From positions 1-42,477 of the forward strand of contig CALROG020000035.1 of assembly GCA_943369755.1 (NCBI GenBank): a stretch of 42,477 bases of DNA. Reading direction: 5' to 3'. This DNA is from CALROG01 sp943369755. Lineage in GTDB: Bacteria; Pseudomonadota; Gammaproteobacteria; Burkholderiales; Burkholderiaceae_C. The translations under genes and the position numbers were made by a program. A model generated the notes under the pieces. The model did not search any database, was not told where the DNA came from, and worked only from the letters and a program-made list of their open reading frames with translations. Below are positions 13,590 to 22,250 of the stretch, piece by piece (position 1 is the first letter of the stretch; each line of letters starts with the position of its first letter).

Positions 13590-14924
13590 TCAGCGCGGCA
13601 GCACCACCTCAACCTGCAACCCGGTTTGCCCGGCGTCGTTCAGGTTGCGCAGGCTGAGCTGGCCACCATGCGCCTGCGCCACCAGCTTGCACAGGTACAG
13701 CCCCAGGCCCACGCCGCCGGTGGCACGCTCACGCGAGCTGTCGGGCCGGTAGAACGGCTCAGCCAGGTGGGGCAGCGCTTCGGGCGGTACGCCGGGGCCG
13801 TGGTCGCGCACGCTAAAAACCACGCCGGACTCGTGCGCCGCCACGCGCAGCACCGGCGGCTGCCCGGCGCCCGCGCTGTGGCGCAGCGCGTTGTCCAGCA
13901 GGTTGCGCAGCAGCAGGCGCATGCGGGTGCGGTCCAGGCTCAGGGTTGGCAAGTCCTCGGCCACGTCAAGCTGCACTAGGGCACCGGGGTGGCTGGCTTC
14001 AAAGGCCTGCACCACCTCGCGCGCCAGCGCGCCAGGCGCGGTGGGCTCGCGCTGCAATGCGCTGTGGCCGGCACCCAGGCGCTCGCTTTCCAGCAGGTCG
14101 CTGACCAGGCCAGCCATTTCTTGCAAATCACGCAGTAGCGCACTGCGGCGGGCCCCGGTTTCGCCGTCTTCTGCCAACAGTTCGGTATTGAGCCGGGCAC
14201 GGGTAATCGGGCTGCGCAGCTCATGGCTGATGGCCAGCAGCAGCGCGCGCTTGGCCTCCAGCATCTGGTGAATGTTGGCGGCCATGGCATTCACATCAGT
14301 CGCCAGGTCGCCCAGCTCGTCGCGCCGCCGGGTGGCAATGGGTTGGGCAAAGTTGCCGCTGCCAAAGCGCCGCGCCCCGGCGCTGATGTCGTCCAGCGGG
14401 CGCAACAGCCGGCGCACATAGGCCCAGGCCGCCAGCGTAAAGATCAGCAAGGCCGCGAGCGTGGCCCAACCAATAAAACGGGGCCGCTCGCGCCACGGTT
14501 GTACATCCAGACCAAAGTCGATGCGGTGGCCGTCGGCCGTGGTGCGGCTGAACAGGCGTTCGCCGTCATGGTCGTGTTTGTCGTCCATCCACGCGTCACG
14601 CCGCCCGCGGTGCAGGGGTTGTTCAGGGTGGCTGTTCCAGTTCACTTGCGGGCCGGCAATACGCACGGTAACCGGCAGCCGCTGGGCAATGGCCTGGGCC
14701 CGGGCCACGCTGGGCGGGCTGCCAATCTCGGCCGCTACCCGGTCCACATAGTCAACCAGCAGCGGGCGGGCGGCATCGCGCCAGCCCACGCTCAAGGCCT
14801 TTTGCATGCCGAACAGGAAGGTGCTGGCCATGGCCAGCGCCAGCAGCACAAACACCGCGACCAGCCGCCACTTGATCGAGTGGCGCAGGCGGTGGTGCCA
14901 GTTTGGCTTGGTCATTTGCGTCAT
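13590..14924 (-). CDS. Two-component sensor histidine kinase (CpxA/EnvZ-like)
   Basis: 444 residues, inner membrane. First membrane helix at about 20-38; periplasmic sensor region to about 150, which includes a His/Asp-rich patch (MDDKHDHDGE, 113-122); second helix at about 152-170; HAMP (RRLLRPLDDISAGARRFGSG); HisKA with the phospho-acceptor His234 in AISHELRSPI; and an ATPase domain with N box NLLDNALRHS (341-350), G1 DHGPGVP and G2 GGVGLGLYL. It should phosphorylate the response regulator whose stop it overlaps by four bases (ATGA). Together with the Spy-like lipoprotein upstream, the trio looks like an envelope-stress or metal-stress system of the Cpx kind. The His/Asp patch hints at metal sensing, which is inference. 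Confidence 0.92.
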   Translation of the reverse strand: MTQMTKPNWHHRLRHSIKWRLVAVFVLLALAMASTFLFGMQKALSVGWRDAARPLLVDYVDRVAAEIGSPPSVARAQAIAQRLPVTVRIAGPQVNWNSHPEQPLHRGRRDAWMDDKHDHDGERLFSRTTADGHRIDFGLDVQPWRERPRFIGWATLAALLIFTLAAWAYVRRLLRPLDDISAGARRFGSGNFAQPIATRRRDELGDLATDVNAMAANIHQMLEAKRALLLAISHELRSPITRARLNTELLAEDGETGARRSALLRDLQEMAGLVSDLLESERLGAGHSALQREPTAPGALAREVVQAFEASHPGALVQLDVAEDLPTLSLDRTRMRLLLRNLLDNALRHSAGAGQPPVLRVAAHESGVVFSVRDHGPGVPPEALPHLAEPFYRPDSSRERATGGVGLGLYLCKLVAQAHGGQLSLRNLNDAGQTGLQVEVVLPR

Positions 14925-15607
14925 GGCGGCGGGCGCAGCGCCAGCGCATAGCCAGCGTTGCGCAGGGTCTTGATGGCGTCTAGCGGCTCCAGCTTCTTGC
15001 GCAGCCGGCTGACCACAATGTCTACCGCGCGGGTAAACAGCTCGGCCTCGTGGCCGCGCAGATGGTTCAGGATGTCGTCGCGGCTGAACACCTTGCCTGG
15101 TTCGCGCGCCAGCAACAGCAGCAAGTCAAATTCGGTGCTGGTCAGGTCCAGCGGCTCACCTAGACGGGTTGCGGTGCGGGTGGTTGGATCAACCAGCAAG
15201 CCGTCAAACTGAAGCCGGTCACTGGCAGCCGCGGGGCGGCGACGCCGCAGCACGGTCTGGATGCGGGCCACCAGCTCGCGCGGCTCAAACGGTTTGGGCA
15301 GGTAGTCGTCGGCCCCCAGTTCCAGGCCCACCACGCGGTCCATGACTTCGCCGCGGGCGGTGAGCATGACGATGGGAATGTCGCTCTCTTTGCGGATGGT
15401 GCGGCACAGCTCAAAGCCATCCATCTCGGGCAGCATCACGTCCAGAATGGCGGCGTCAAAACCGCCCTGACGAGCACCCTGACGCAACAAGGCCAGGCCC
15501 GCGCTGGGGCGCAGGGCCTGGACCAGTTGCAGCTCGAACCGGGCAAAGTACGCTCCCAGCGGCTCGCCCAACCCGGCGTCGTCGTCAATCAGCAAGATGC
15601 GTGGCAT
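14921..15607 (-). CDS. OmpR-family response regulator (CpxR-like)
   Basis: 228 residues. The receiver domain has acidic DDD at 8-10, phospho-acceptor D56 in AAILDVMLPEMDGFEL, T83 in VMLTARGE and K105 in YLPKPFEPREL. The C-terminal winged-helix DNA-binding domain has LTSTEFDLLLLLA and the recognition segment RAVDIVVSRLRKKLEP. It is cotranscribed with the kinase gene, whose start overlaps its stop, and follows the Spy-like gene by 53 bases. The likely regulon includes that spy-like gene, but I see no certain binding repeat in the 144-base divergent region 16126-16269. Confidence 0.93.
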   Translation of the reverse strand: MPRILLIDDDAGLGEPLGAYFARFELQLVQALRPSAGLALLRQGARQGGFDAAILDVMLPEMDGFELCRTIRKESDIPIVMLTARGEVMDRVVGLELGADDYLPKPFEPRELVARIQTVLRRRRPAAASDRLQFDGLLVDPTTRTATRLGEPLDLTSTEFDLLLLLAREPGKVFSRDDILNHLRGHEAELFTRAVDIVVSRLRKKLEPLDAIKTLRNAGYALALRPPP

Positions 15608-15660
15608 GCGGCGAATTGTGGCTCAGCAGCCGGTTAGGCTGCCGGGCTGCGCCAAAGGGC

Positions 15661-16125
15661 TCAAGACCGCCACCAGCCACTGCGCCGCTGCATGAAGTCG
15701 CGCACCTTGGTTTGTTGCGCGGTTGTCAGGCTGTCATAAAAGTCACCTGCGGCGGCAATCACTTCGGGGCTTTTGCCAGTGATGGCACCAGCCTTTTCCG
15801 TGACCAGGGCCTGGGCACGGCTGCGGTCGAATTTCTCACCGGCCACCAGTGCCTGCACCTCGGCACGCGGGTCGGCGGTTTTGCCCTTGAAGGCAGCACG
15901 CTGCTCTTGCAGCTTGTCGGCCAGCAGGCCCAGCTTGGCTTTTTGGTCGGCGTTGAGTTCGAGCTTGTCAGACACCCGCTCCACCATCTTGTCGCGGAAC
16001 TTGGCTTGGTCTTGCGCGCTCATTTGCCAGCCGCCTTCGTGGCGGTGGCCGCAGGCGGTCACACCACCCAGAATAATGGTGGCGCCGAACAGGCCGAACA
16101 GGGTACGTTTGATCCAGGGTCGCAT
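15661..16125 (-). CDS. Spy/CpxP-like periplasmic lipoprotein with LTxxQ motif
   Basis: 154 residues. The signal peptide ends at a lipobox-like VTAC (Cys25), followed by GHRHEGG, a possible metal-binding segment. The rest is helical and charged, with the LTxxQ motif near the C-terminus (DSLTTAQQTKVRDF). Spy and CpxP are small envelope chaperones, and CpxP also inhibits the CpxA kinase. A lipidated member beside a CpxR/CpxA-like pair suggests feedback control of the kinase or protection against envelope stress. It is the first gene of the three-gene run spy-like, regulator, kinase. A lipid anchor is not typical of E. coli Spy, so this is a family-level call. Confidence 0.8.
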   Translation of the reverse strand: MRPWIKRTLFGLFGATIILGGVTACGHRHEGGWQMSAQDQAKFRDKMVERVSDKLELNADQKAKLGLLADKLQEQRAAFKGKTADPRAEVQALVAGEKFDRSRAQALVTEKAGAITGKSPEVIAAAGDFYDSLTTAQQTKVRDFMQRRSGWWRS

Positions 16126-16269
16126 TTCAGTTTCCTTTCAAGGGAAGTTGGTTGAACATGACGCAATGGTGCCCACCGGGCAGGCGGCGGTCATCACGTT
16201 GCGGTTTCGGTTTGTTTCATTAGTTTTCAGCGCATAAGATGGCAGCAAACCAACAAAGCGGGGCTGTCT

Positions 16270-17985
16270 TTGACAAAACGCGGTTTTCGGTGGATGGCGC
16301 TGTGCCTTGTGTCGCTCCTGTGGCTGACGGGCGCGGCCCGTAGCGCGCCCGTGCCGGTAGGGCCTGCAGACTCGCGCATCGACCTTAGCCACCAAACACA
16401 GTGGTGGATAGACACCAGCGGCCAGCTTGGCATTGATGACGTTGCCGCCCGGGCCGCCAGCTTGCCGCTGCAAAGCGTCGCGGCAAGTCAGCCCCATCGC
16501 CTGGGCAACGGTGCCCTGTGGCAGCGGATTGAAGTGGGCCCGCTTGGGCCCGGCCAGCGCTGGTACCTGCAAGTGAGCTTTCATGGGGTAGACCGGGTCA
16601 GCCTGTACCACCAGGACGCAAGCGGGCGCTGGGTGGGCGAGCATGCTGGCGACAACGTCAGCGTGGCGCTGTGGCCGCAACGCGACCGCTTGCCCGCATT
16701 CGCCCTGCAGCCGGGCGACGGCCCCCAGGTGTACTGGCTGCGCATTGCCAACAAACCGATTCCAGTGGGCGCGCAATTGCTGCTGCTCAGTGAAAGTGCC
16801 TTCACCGAATGGCGCAACACCAGCTACTTGCTGCTGGGGGCTTACTTCGGGCTGGCGATGCTGGTGGTCTACCTGAGCGCCATGGCGGCGCGCCAGTATG
16901 CAGACCGCGCCTTCGCGGCCTACAGCGCCTATGCGGCCTCGATGATGATGACGCAGGTGTGCTTCATGGGCGTTGGCGGGCTGTTTCTGTGGCCGCAGTC
17001 GCCCTGGTGGAACAACGCGGCGCCCTACCTGTTCACCATGCTGTCTTGCACCACCGCCACCTTGCTGGTGCGTGAAGTGTGCGCGGTGCCGCGCCTGTCG
17101 CCCTGGCTGGATCGCTTCATGCTGGGCTGGGCCGCGTTTGGCGTGCTGGGCGGCGTGGGCTATGTGCTGTGGCCGGGTGAATCGGCCTTTATGGTGATCA
17201 GCCTGTACCAGGTGGCCAGCATGATTCTGGTGCTGGGGGTGTGCGGCTGGAGCCACCGCCACGGGGAACGCTGGGCGCTGGGCCTGGGCCTGTGCTTTCT
17301 GCCCGTGGTGCTGACAGCGCCCTTCCCGTCTCTGCGCAACCTCGGTTTTCTGCCCGCCAACTTTTTGACCCAGTACGCGCTGGCGATCGGTGCGGCACTT
17401 GAAATCCCGCTGCAGCTATGGCTGTTGGGCCGCCGCGCCCGGGAGTTCAGCGAGGCCGATGTGCGGGCCCATGCCATGGACACCAGTGACCCCTTGACCG
17501 GCCTGCCTGCGCTGAATGTGCTGCACTTTCGCCTGCGCGACGCGCTGCGCCGGGCCCAGCGTTCACGCCAGCGCTGCGCGGTGCTGGCGTTTGACTTGGC
17601 CAACTATCCCGAGATCCTGGCGCAACACGGGCGCGACGCCGCCGACCGCGCCCTGGTGCTGGCAGGTGCGCGCCTGCGCGGCGTGTCGCGCGACGTGGAC
17701 ACGGTGTCGCGCACCGACACCCACCACTTCGCCATGCTGATGGAAGGGCCGGTGCTGCCCGCCCAGGTAGTGGCAATGGCCACCCAGGCTGTGGCGCACG
17801 GCCTCAACCCCTCACCAAAACTACCGGTCGGCGTGGTGCTGAAGCTGCATGTTGCCAGCGTGCTGGCACCCGACAGCGCGCGGCCCGAAAGCTACGACGC
17901 AGACAACTGCCTGCGCTGGCTGGCGGTGCAGCTGAAAAAGCTGCCGCCCGAGGGCCGCAAGACCATCCTGCACCTGAACTACTGA
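16270..17985 (+). CDS. 7TMR-DISM membrane protein with degenerate GGDEF domain
   Basis: 571 residues from a TTG start (an ATG eight codons later at 16294 is possible). The order is signal peptide (about 1-26), an extracellular 7TMR-DISM sensory domain (about 30-175), seven membrane helices (about 185-390), and a cytosolic GGDEF-type domain (about 400-571) starting DTSDPLTGLPALNVL. The fold markers of a diguanylate cyclase are present (LAFDLANYPEILAQHG), but the catalytic signature is RTDTHHFAML where RxGGDEFxxL is expected. The nucleotide-binding glycines and the metal-binding acidic pair are therefore gone. It should not make c-di-GMP; it may bind nucleotide or act as a signalling scaffold. 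It is divergent from the Spy-like gene and overlaps the convergent aldo/keto reductase by seven bases. Confidence 0.85.
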   Translation: MTKRGFRWMALCLVSLLWLTGAARSAPVPVGPADSRIDLSHQTQWWIDTSGQLGIDDVAARAASLPLQSVAASQPHRLGNGALWQRIEVGPLGPGQRWYLQVSFHGVDRVSLYHQDASGRWVGEHAGDNVSVALWPQRDRLPAFALQPGDGPQVYWLRIANKPIPVGAQLLLLSESAFTEWRNTSYLLLGAYFGLAMLVVYLSAMAARQYADRAFAAYSAYAASMMMTQVCFMGVGGLFLWPQSPWWNNAAPYLFTMLSCTTATLLVREVCAVPRLSPWLDRFMLGWAAFGVLGGVGYVLWPGESAFMVISLYQVASMILVLGVCGWSHRHGERWALGLGLCFLPVVLTAPFPSLRNLGFLPANFLTQYALAIGAALEIPLQLWLLGRRAREFSEADVRAHAMDTSDPLTGLPALNVLHFRLRDALRRAQRSRQRCAVLAFDLANYPEILAQHGRDAADRALVLAGARLRGVSRDVDTVSRTDTHHFAMLMEGPVLPAQVVAMATQAVAHGLNPSPKLPVGVVLKLHVASVLAPDSARPESYDADNCLRWLAVQLKKLPPEGRKTILHLNY

Positions 17986-18983
17986 GCAAAGTTTTCGGTG
18001 TCTACCTCGCTGGTGGCCTGGGCGTCATAGCGCGGGCCAGACACGGTTTGCTGGTTGATCAGCGCGTCCAGTTTGGCCAACACCTGCGCACTGAGCGTGA
18101 CGCTGGCTGCACCCATGTTGTCACGCAGGTGCGCCGGGCTGGTGGTGCCGGGTATCACCACAATGTGCGGTGCCTTGTGCAACAGCCAGGCCAGCGCCAG
18201 TTGGGCCGGGGTGCAGCCCAAATCGGCCGCCAAAGCCTGGTAGGGCGGCAACAGCGCCAGGTTGGCCGGGTAGTGCTCGGGCTTGAAGCGCGGCATGCCA
18301 CGACGGATGTCGGTGGGCGCAAGCGTGTCGATATCGGCCAGCGTAGCGCACAAAAACGCCCGGGCCAGCGGGCTGAAGGCCACAAACGCTGTGCCCAGCT
18401 CGCGACAGGCTTGCAGCACCGCAATTTCAGGGTTGCGCGACCACAGCGAATACTCGGTCTGCACAGCGGCAACCGGGTGCACCGCGTGCGCCTTGCGCAG
18501 CGTGGCGGCTGACACCTCGCTCAGGCCAATGCTGCGAATGTGGCCCTTGCGCACCAGGTCGCTCAGCGCGCCCACGCTGTCTTCAATCGGCACTTTTTTG
18601 TCCCAGCGGTGCAGGTAGTACAGGTCGATCACCTCGGTTCTGAGGCGGCGCAGGCTGTCTTCGCATTCACGCCTGAGGGTGTCGGGCCGTCCGTCAATGA
18701 CGCGTTGCATCTTGCCGTCAACCGGGATGATGGCCATGCCGCATTTGCTGGCCAGCGTAAAGCGGCCGCGGTGCTTGGCCAGCACTGCGCCCAGGCGCTC
18801 TTCATTGCGGCCACCACCATACAGCGTGGCGGTGTCAAGAAAGTCGCAGCCCGCGTCCAGCGCGCCCAGCAAAACCCGCTCGCCCTGCTGCGCGCTGACG
18901 GCAGGCCCATAGGCATGGTCCAGGTTCATGCAGCCCAGGCCAATCGGGTTGACCTTGAATTCGCCGATGCTTCTTGTATTCAT
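17979..18983 (-). CDS. Aldo/keto reductase
   Basis: 334 residues, TIM-barrel NADPH-dependent oxidoreductase. The catalytic tetrad is readable: D50 and Y55 in FLDTATLYGGGRNEE, K80 in LASKCG, and the histidine in YYLHRWD. Cofactor-binding segments are near the C-terminus (VIPGTTSPAHLRDNMGA). The family reduces aldehydes and ketones; sequence resembles the Tas/YajO-like branch, with substrate unknown. The start at 18983 is ATG. It lies downstream of the lig operon on the same strand, but the repeat R3 and 68 bases separate them, so cotranscription is uncertain. Its stop codon overlaps the end of the convergent 7TMR-DISM gene. Confidence 0.9.
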   Translation of the reverse strand: MNTRSIGEFKVNPIGLGCMNLDHAYGPAVSAQQGERVLLGALDAGCDFLDTATLYGGGRNEERLGAVLAKHRGRFTLASKCGMAIIPVDGKMQRVIDGRPDTLRRECEDSLRRLRTEVIDLYYLHRWDKKVPIEDSVGALSDLVRKGHIRSIGLSEVSAATLRKAHAVHPVAAVQTEYSLWSRNPEIAVLQACRELGTAFVAFSPLARAFLCATLADIDTLAPTDIRRGMPRFKPEHYPANLALLPPYQALAADLGCTPAQLALAWLLHKAPHIVVIPGTTSPAHLRDNMGAASVTLSAQVLAKLDALINQQTVSGPRYDAQATSEVDTENFAQ

Positions 18984-19005
18984 GTTTTGAATGGAAAATG
19001 CCCAC

Positions 19006-19050
19006 TAGCCCGCATGGAATATGCGTGACCCACTATAAAAACCATAGCAA
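19006..19050 (+). repeat. Intergenic repeat copy R3
   Basis: TAGCCCGCATGGAATATGCG, then GACCCACTATAAAAACCATA and GCAA. It is close to R1 and R2 and in the same orientation. It ends one base before the ligC stop codon, at the 3' end of the protocatechuate operon, and could act there as an RNA hairpin that ends or protects the message. Confidence 0.7.
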
Positions 19051-19051
19051 T

Positions 19052-19999
19052 TCAAAGTAGTTGCTGTTCCAGCTGATGCAGCACCTGGTAGCACGGCAGC
19101 ACCTTGGCCACGCTGGCATTGGGCTCGCGCCCCTCCCGGATGGCGGCAAAAAACTCGCGGTCTTGCAGCTCGATGCCGTTCATGCTCACATCAACCTGGC
19201 TGACGTCAATCTTTTCGTCTTTGCCGTTGAACAGGTCGTCATAGCGGGCGATGTAGGTAGCGCTGTCGCCGATGTAGCGGAAGAAGGTGCCCAGCGGCCC
19301 GTCGTTGTTGAAGCTTAAGGAAAGCGTACAGATCGCGCCATTGGCGGCCTGCAGCTGGATGCTCATGTCCATGGCAATGCCAAGTGCCGGATGGATCGGG
19401 CCCTGGATGGCGTTGGCCTTCACCACCGGGCTGGCGCACTGGTAGGCAAACAGGTCCACCGTGTGGGCGGCGTGGTGCCACAGCAGGTGGTCCGTCCAGC
19501 TGCGGGCCTGACCCAGCGCGTTCATGTTGGTGCGGCGAAAAAAGTAGGTCTGCACGTCCATCTGCTGGATGTTGAATTCACCCGCCCTGATTTTCTTGTG
19601 CACGTATTGGTGGCTGGGGTTGAAGCGGCGGGTGTGGCCGCACATGGCAACCAACCCGCTGGCCTGGGCCTTGGCCACCACCTCCTGGCCGTCTTTCAGC
19701 ACATCGCACAGCGGAATTTCCACCTGCACATGCTTGCCGGCCTTCAGGCAGGCCAGGGTCTGCGAAGCGTGCATTTGCGTCGGCGTACACAAAATGACGG
19801 CGTCTACCTGCTTAAGCGCCAGGCTGTCGTCCAGGTTCGTCGTGACATGGGCGATGCCGTACTTGGCAGCAACCTCACGCGTCTTGTCCAGATCACGGCC
19901 AATCACGCTGACGCATTCCACGCCGTCGATCAGCTTGATCGCGTCCAGGTGTTTGGTGCCGAAAGCGCCGGCCCCGGCAAGCGCTACTTTGATGGTCAT
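19052..19999 (-). CDS. ligC: 4-carboxy-2-hydroxymuconate-6-semialdehyde dehydrogenase (Gfo/Idh/MocA family)
   Basis: 315 residues (also called PmdC). The N-terminal Rossmann fold has VALAGAGAFGTKHLDAI; CTPTQMHASQ and KHVQVEIPLCDVL follow, as in Gfo/Idh/MocA oxidoreductases. The C-terminal part includes HLLWHHAAHTVDL. LigC oxidises the ring-cleavage product of protocatechuate 4,5-dioxygenase, through its hemiacetal, to 2-pyrone-4,6-dicarboxylate with NADP. The assignment rests on family and on position: it begins one base after the ligB stop and is last in the operon after ligI-ligA-ligB. Stop lies next to repeat R3. Confidence 0.92.
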   Translation of the reverse strand: MTIKVALAGAGAFGTKHLDAIKLIDGVECVSVIGRDLDKTREVAAKYGIAHVTTNLDDSLALKQVDAVILCTPTQMHASQTLACLKAGKHVQVEIPLCDVLKDGQEVVAKAQASGLVAMCGHTRRFNPSHQYVHKKIRAGEFNIQQMDVQTYFFRRTNMNALGQARSWTDHLLWHHAAHTVDLFAYQCASPVVKANAIQGPIHPALGIAMDMSIQLQAANGAICTLSLSFNNDGPLGTFFRYIGDSATYIARYDDLFNGKDEKIDVSQVDVSMNGIELQDREFFAAIREGREPNASVAKVLPCYQVLHQLEQQLL

Positions 20000-20000
20000 G

Positions 20001-20852
20001 TCAGTTCTCCAGAATAAGGTGGCCCACCGCCGTGTTGCTGGCAGGCACGTGATAGAAGCGATGCTTCATGCGGGGCGCCGGGCCGCCGGCCAGATCAGCC
20101 ATGGCACCCCGCGCGATCAGCCACATCACCAGCTCAATGCCCTCGCTGCCGGCCTCGCGCACATAGTCAATGTGCGGCACGGCGGCCTGGCCCTCGGGGT
20201 CGGCAATCATGCGGTCCAGGAAGGCGTTGTCAAAGGCTTTGTTGATCAGGCCAGCGCGCGGGCCCTGAAGCTGGTGACTCATGCCACCGGTGCCCCAGAT
20301 GTGCACGTTCAGGTCTTCATCGTAGCTTTCAACCGCCTTGCGGATGGCCTTGCCCAGGTTCAGGCAACGCTGGCCGCTGGGCACCGGGTACTGCACCGCA
20401 TTCACCGCGAACGGAATCACCGGGCAGGGCCATGCCTGCGGTTGGCCGCACATCAGGCTCAGCGGTACCGTCAGGCCGTGGTCTACGTCCATCTTGTTCA
20501 CGATGGTCAGGTCAAAGTCTTGCTGAATCACGCTCTGCGCAATGTGGGCCGACAGTTCGGGATGGCCAATGACCTTGGGCACAGGGCGCGGCCCCCAACC
20601 TTCGTCGGCCGGCTGGTACTGGGCAGCAGTGCCAATGGCGAATGTAGGAATCATCTCCAGGCTGAAGGCCGTGGCATGGTCGTTGAAGACCAGAAAGATC
20701 ACGTCGGGCGGGTTGTCCTTCATCCATTGCTTTGAGAACTCGTAGCCCTTGAACACCGGCTGCCAATACGGCTCCCCGGTCTTGCCCAAATCAAGTGCCG
20801 CGCCGATGGCGGGTACGTGCGACGTGTAAACACTTGCGGTGATGCGGGCCAT
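20001..20852 (-). CDS. ligB: Protocatechuate 4,5-dioxygenase, beta (catalytic) subunit
   Basis: 283 residues, class III extradiol dioxygenase (PmdB). Residues matching the known LigB active site are visible: H12 (YTSHVPAIG) and H59 (FNDHATAF) as iron ligands, E240 (SEGIELVMW) as the third ligand, and the catalytic-base histidine H193 in GTGGMSHQL. The enzyme opens protocatechuate between C4 and C5 with O2 and Fe(II). Its ATG shares one base with the ligA stop (TAATG), so alpha and beta subunits are made in a coupled way. Length and motifs are full, with no sign of damage. Confidence 0.95.
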   Translation of the reverse strand: MARITASVYTSHVPAIGAALDLGKTGEPYWQPVFKGYEFSKQWMKDNPPDVIFLVFNDHATAFSLEMIPTFAIGTAAQYQPADEGWGPRPVPKVIGHPELSAHIAQSVIQQDFDLTIVNKMDVDHGLTVPLSLMCGQPQAWPCPVIPFAVNAVQYPVPSGQRCLNLGKAIRKAVESYDEDLNVHIWGTGGMSHQLQGPRAGLINKAFDNAFLDRMIADPEGQAAVPHIDYVREAGSEGIELVMWLIARGAMADLAGGPAPRMKHRFYHVPASNTAVGHLILEN

Positions 20853-21253
20853 TAGTTTTTCTCCGTTGTCTTCTCGCCGACGTAGCGGTTACCTTCTACC
20901 GAACGGCCACCACTGATCATCATGTTGCGGTATTCGTCTTCACTCAGGCCGGTCATGCTGCCGGCCATTTGCTGGAAGCTCTTGCCGTCTGTGGCGCCGA
21001 TCTTGGCCAGAAAGTAGATGTTGCCGCCCAGGCGGATGCACCAGTTCAGGTCGCGCGCCAGTACGGCCTGCTTCTGCTCTTCGGTCATCTCCCATTGGTC
21101 CAGGTAGCTGCGCTCGTCGGCTTTGAAACGGGTGCGGTTTTCGGACTTCATCAGGCTCATGCAGAACTGGTTAAGCCAGTAGCCCTTGCGGCTTTGCTCG
21201 GCGTCAAAAATAGTCGTGCCAGGCACGTCAAGATAGGGTTTGTCGAGTGACAT
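20852..21253 (-). CDS. ligA: Protocatechuate 4,5-dioxygenase, alpha subunit
   Basis: 133 residues from ATG 21253 (PmdA): MSLDKPYLDVPGTTIFDAEQ is the usual start of LigA, and GGAG sits eight bases upstream inside the end of ligI. A longer reading from 21355 is spurious because it overlaps ligI. The protein is a small helical lid subunit that covers the active site of LigB; key segments are GYWLNQFCMSLMK, DLNWCIRLGGNIYFLAKIGATDG and GSMTGLSEDEYRNMMISGGR. It begins one base after the ligI stop and its stop overlaps the ligB start. Confidence 0.95.
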   Translation of the reverse strand: MSLDKPYLDVPGTTIFDAEQSRKGYWLNQFCMSLMKSENRTRFKADERSYLDQWEMTEEQKQAVLARDLNWCIRLGGNIYFLAKIGATDGKSFQQMAGSMTGLSEDEYRNMMISGGRSVEGNRYVGEKTTEKN

Positions 21254-21254
21254 A

Positions 21255-22178
21255 TCAGCTCCAGTAAAGGCGCGTCGGGTTGTCCACCAGCAGCTTGCGT
21301 TGCAGCTCGGGGGTTGGCGCAATGTGGGGAATAAAGTCAACCAGCAGGCCGTCATCCGGCATGTGGTCTTTCAAGTTCGGGTGCGGCCAGTCGGTGCCCC
21401 AAAGCACACGGTCCGGGAAAGACTCCACCACCTGGCGGGCAAACGGGATCACGTCGCGGTAGGCGTTCTGTTCCCCGTTGAGCGCCTTGGGCCCTGTCAG
21501 TGAGAGGCGTTCAGGGCAGCTCACCTTGCTCCACACATTGCTGTGCTGGTGCATGAACTTCATGAACAGGGCGAACTCCGGCCCGTCGACCGGCTTGCTC
21601 ACGTCCGGGCGGCCCATATGGTCCACCACCACGGTGGTGGGCAATGCGGTGAAAAAGTCCCACAACTCAGGCAGGTCCACGGCTTCAAAATAAATCACCA
21701 CATGCCAGCCCAGTGGCTTGATGCGGTTGGCGATTTCAATCAACTCTTCTTTGGGCGTGAAGTCCACCAGCCGCTTGACGAAGTTGAAGCGAACGCCGCG
21801 CACACCGGCGGCGTGCATCGCCTGTAGCGCTGCATCCGTCACGTCGCGCCTGACGGTGGCCACACCGCGGGCCTTGCCGTTGGCGCGCTGCAAGGCATCG
21901 ACCAGCGCACGGTTGTCGGCACCATGGCAGGTGGCCTGCACAATTACGTTTTTGTCAAAACCCAGGTGGTCGCGCAAGGCAAACAACTGCTGCCAGCTTG
22001 CGTCACAAGGGGTGTATTTGCGCTCCGGGGCGTAAGCGAACTCGGCACCAGGGCCAAACACATGGCAGTGCGCGTCCACGCTGCCCGGCGGCAGCTGAAA
22101 AGCCGGCTTGCTGGGGCCGCTGTACCAGTCAAGCCAGCCCGGGGTTTTTTGAAAGTTTCCGCTTGTGGGTTTGCTCAT
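21255..22178 (-). CDS. ligI: 2-pyrone-4,6-dicarboxylate hydrolase
   Basis: 307 residues (PmdD), amidohydrolase superfamily. The metal-site motif DAHCHVFGPG is at 35-44 and the late aspartate is in LWGTDWPHPNLKDH. LigI hydrolyses the lactone 2-pyrone-4,6-dicarboxylate to 4-oxalomesaconate; unusually for the superfamily, LigI does not depend on a divalent metal. AAGGAG lies six to seven bases before the ATG at 22178. The gene follows the acylase by 72 bases that contain a strong hairpin, and leads directly into ligA. Confidence 0.94.
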   Translation of the reverse strand: MSKPTSGNFQKTPGWLDWYSGPSKPAFQLPPGSVDAHCHVFGPGAEFAYAPERKYTPCDASWQQLFALRDHLGFDKNVIVQATCHGADNRALVDALQRANGKARGVATVRRDVTDAALQAMHAAGVRGVRFNFVKRLVDFTPKEELIEIANRIKPLGWHVVIYFEAVDLPELWDFFTALPTTVVVDHMGRPDVSKPVDGPEFALFMKFMHQHSNVWSKVSCPERLSLTGPKALNGEQNAYRDVIPFARQVVESFPDRVLWGTDWPHPNLKDHMPDDGLLVDFIPHIAPTPELQRKLLVDNPTRLYWS

Positions 22179-22216
22179 GTCACTCCTTGATGCGACAGCG
22201 CATAACCCACCGCCAA

Positions 22217-22246
22217 GGCCCGCCCCCGCAGACGCGGGGCCGGGCC
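22217..22246 (-). terminator. GC-rich hairpin between the acylase gene and ligI
   Basis: GGCCCGCCCCCGC-AGAC-GCGGGGCCGGGCC is a 13-base-pair stem with one mismatch and a 4-base loop, starting five bases after the acylase stop on the minus strand. No T-run follows, so it may be a weak terminator, an attenuator lowering ligIABC expression, or an RNA-protecting stem within a polycistronic message. Confidence 0.45.
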
Positions 22247-22250
22247 AGGA

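Noticed and set aside
16138..17262. Minus-strand open frame of 374 codons opposite the 7TMR-DISM gene
   Set aside because: Low-complexity composition (many His, Gln, Ala) and complete overlap with a gene having clear domains.
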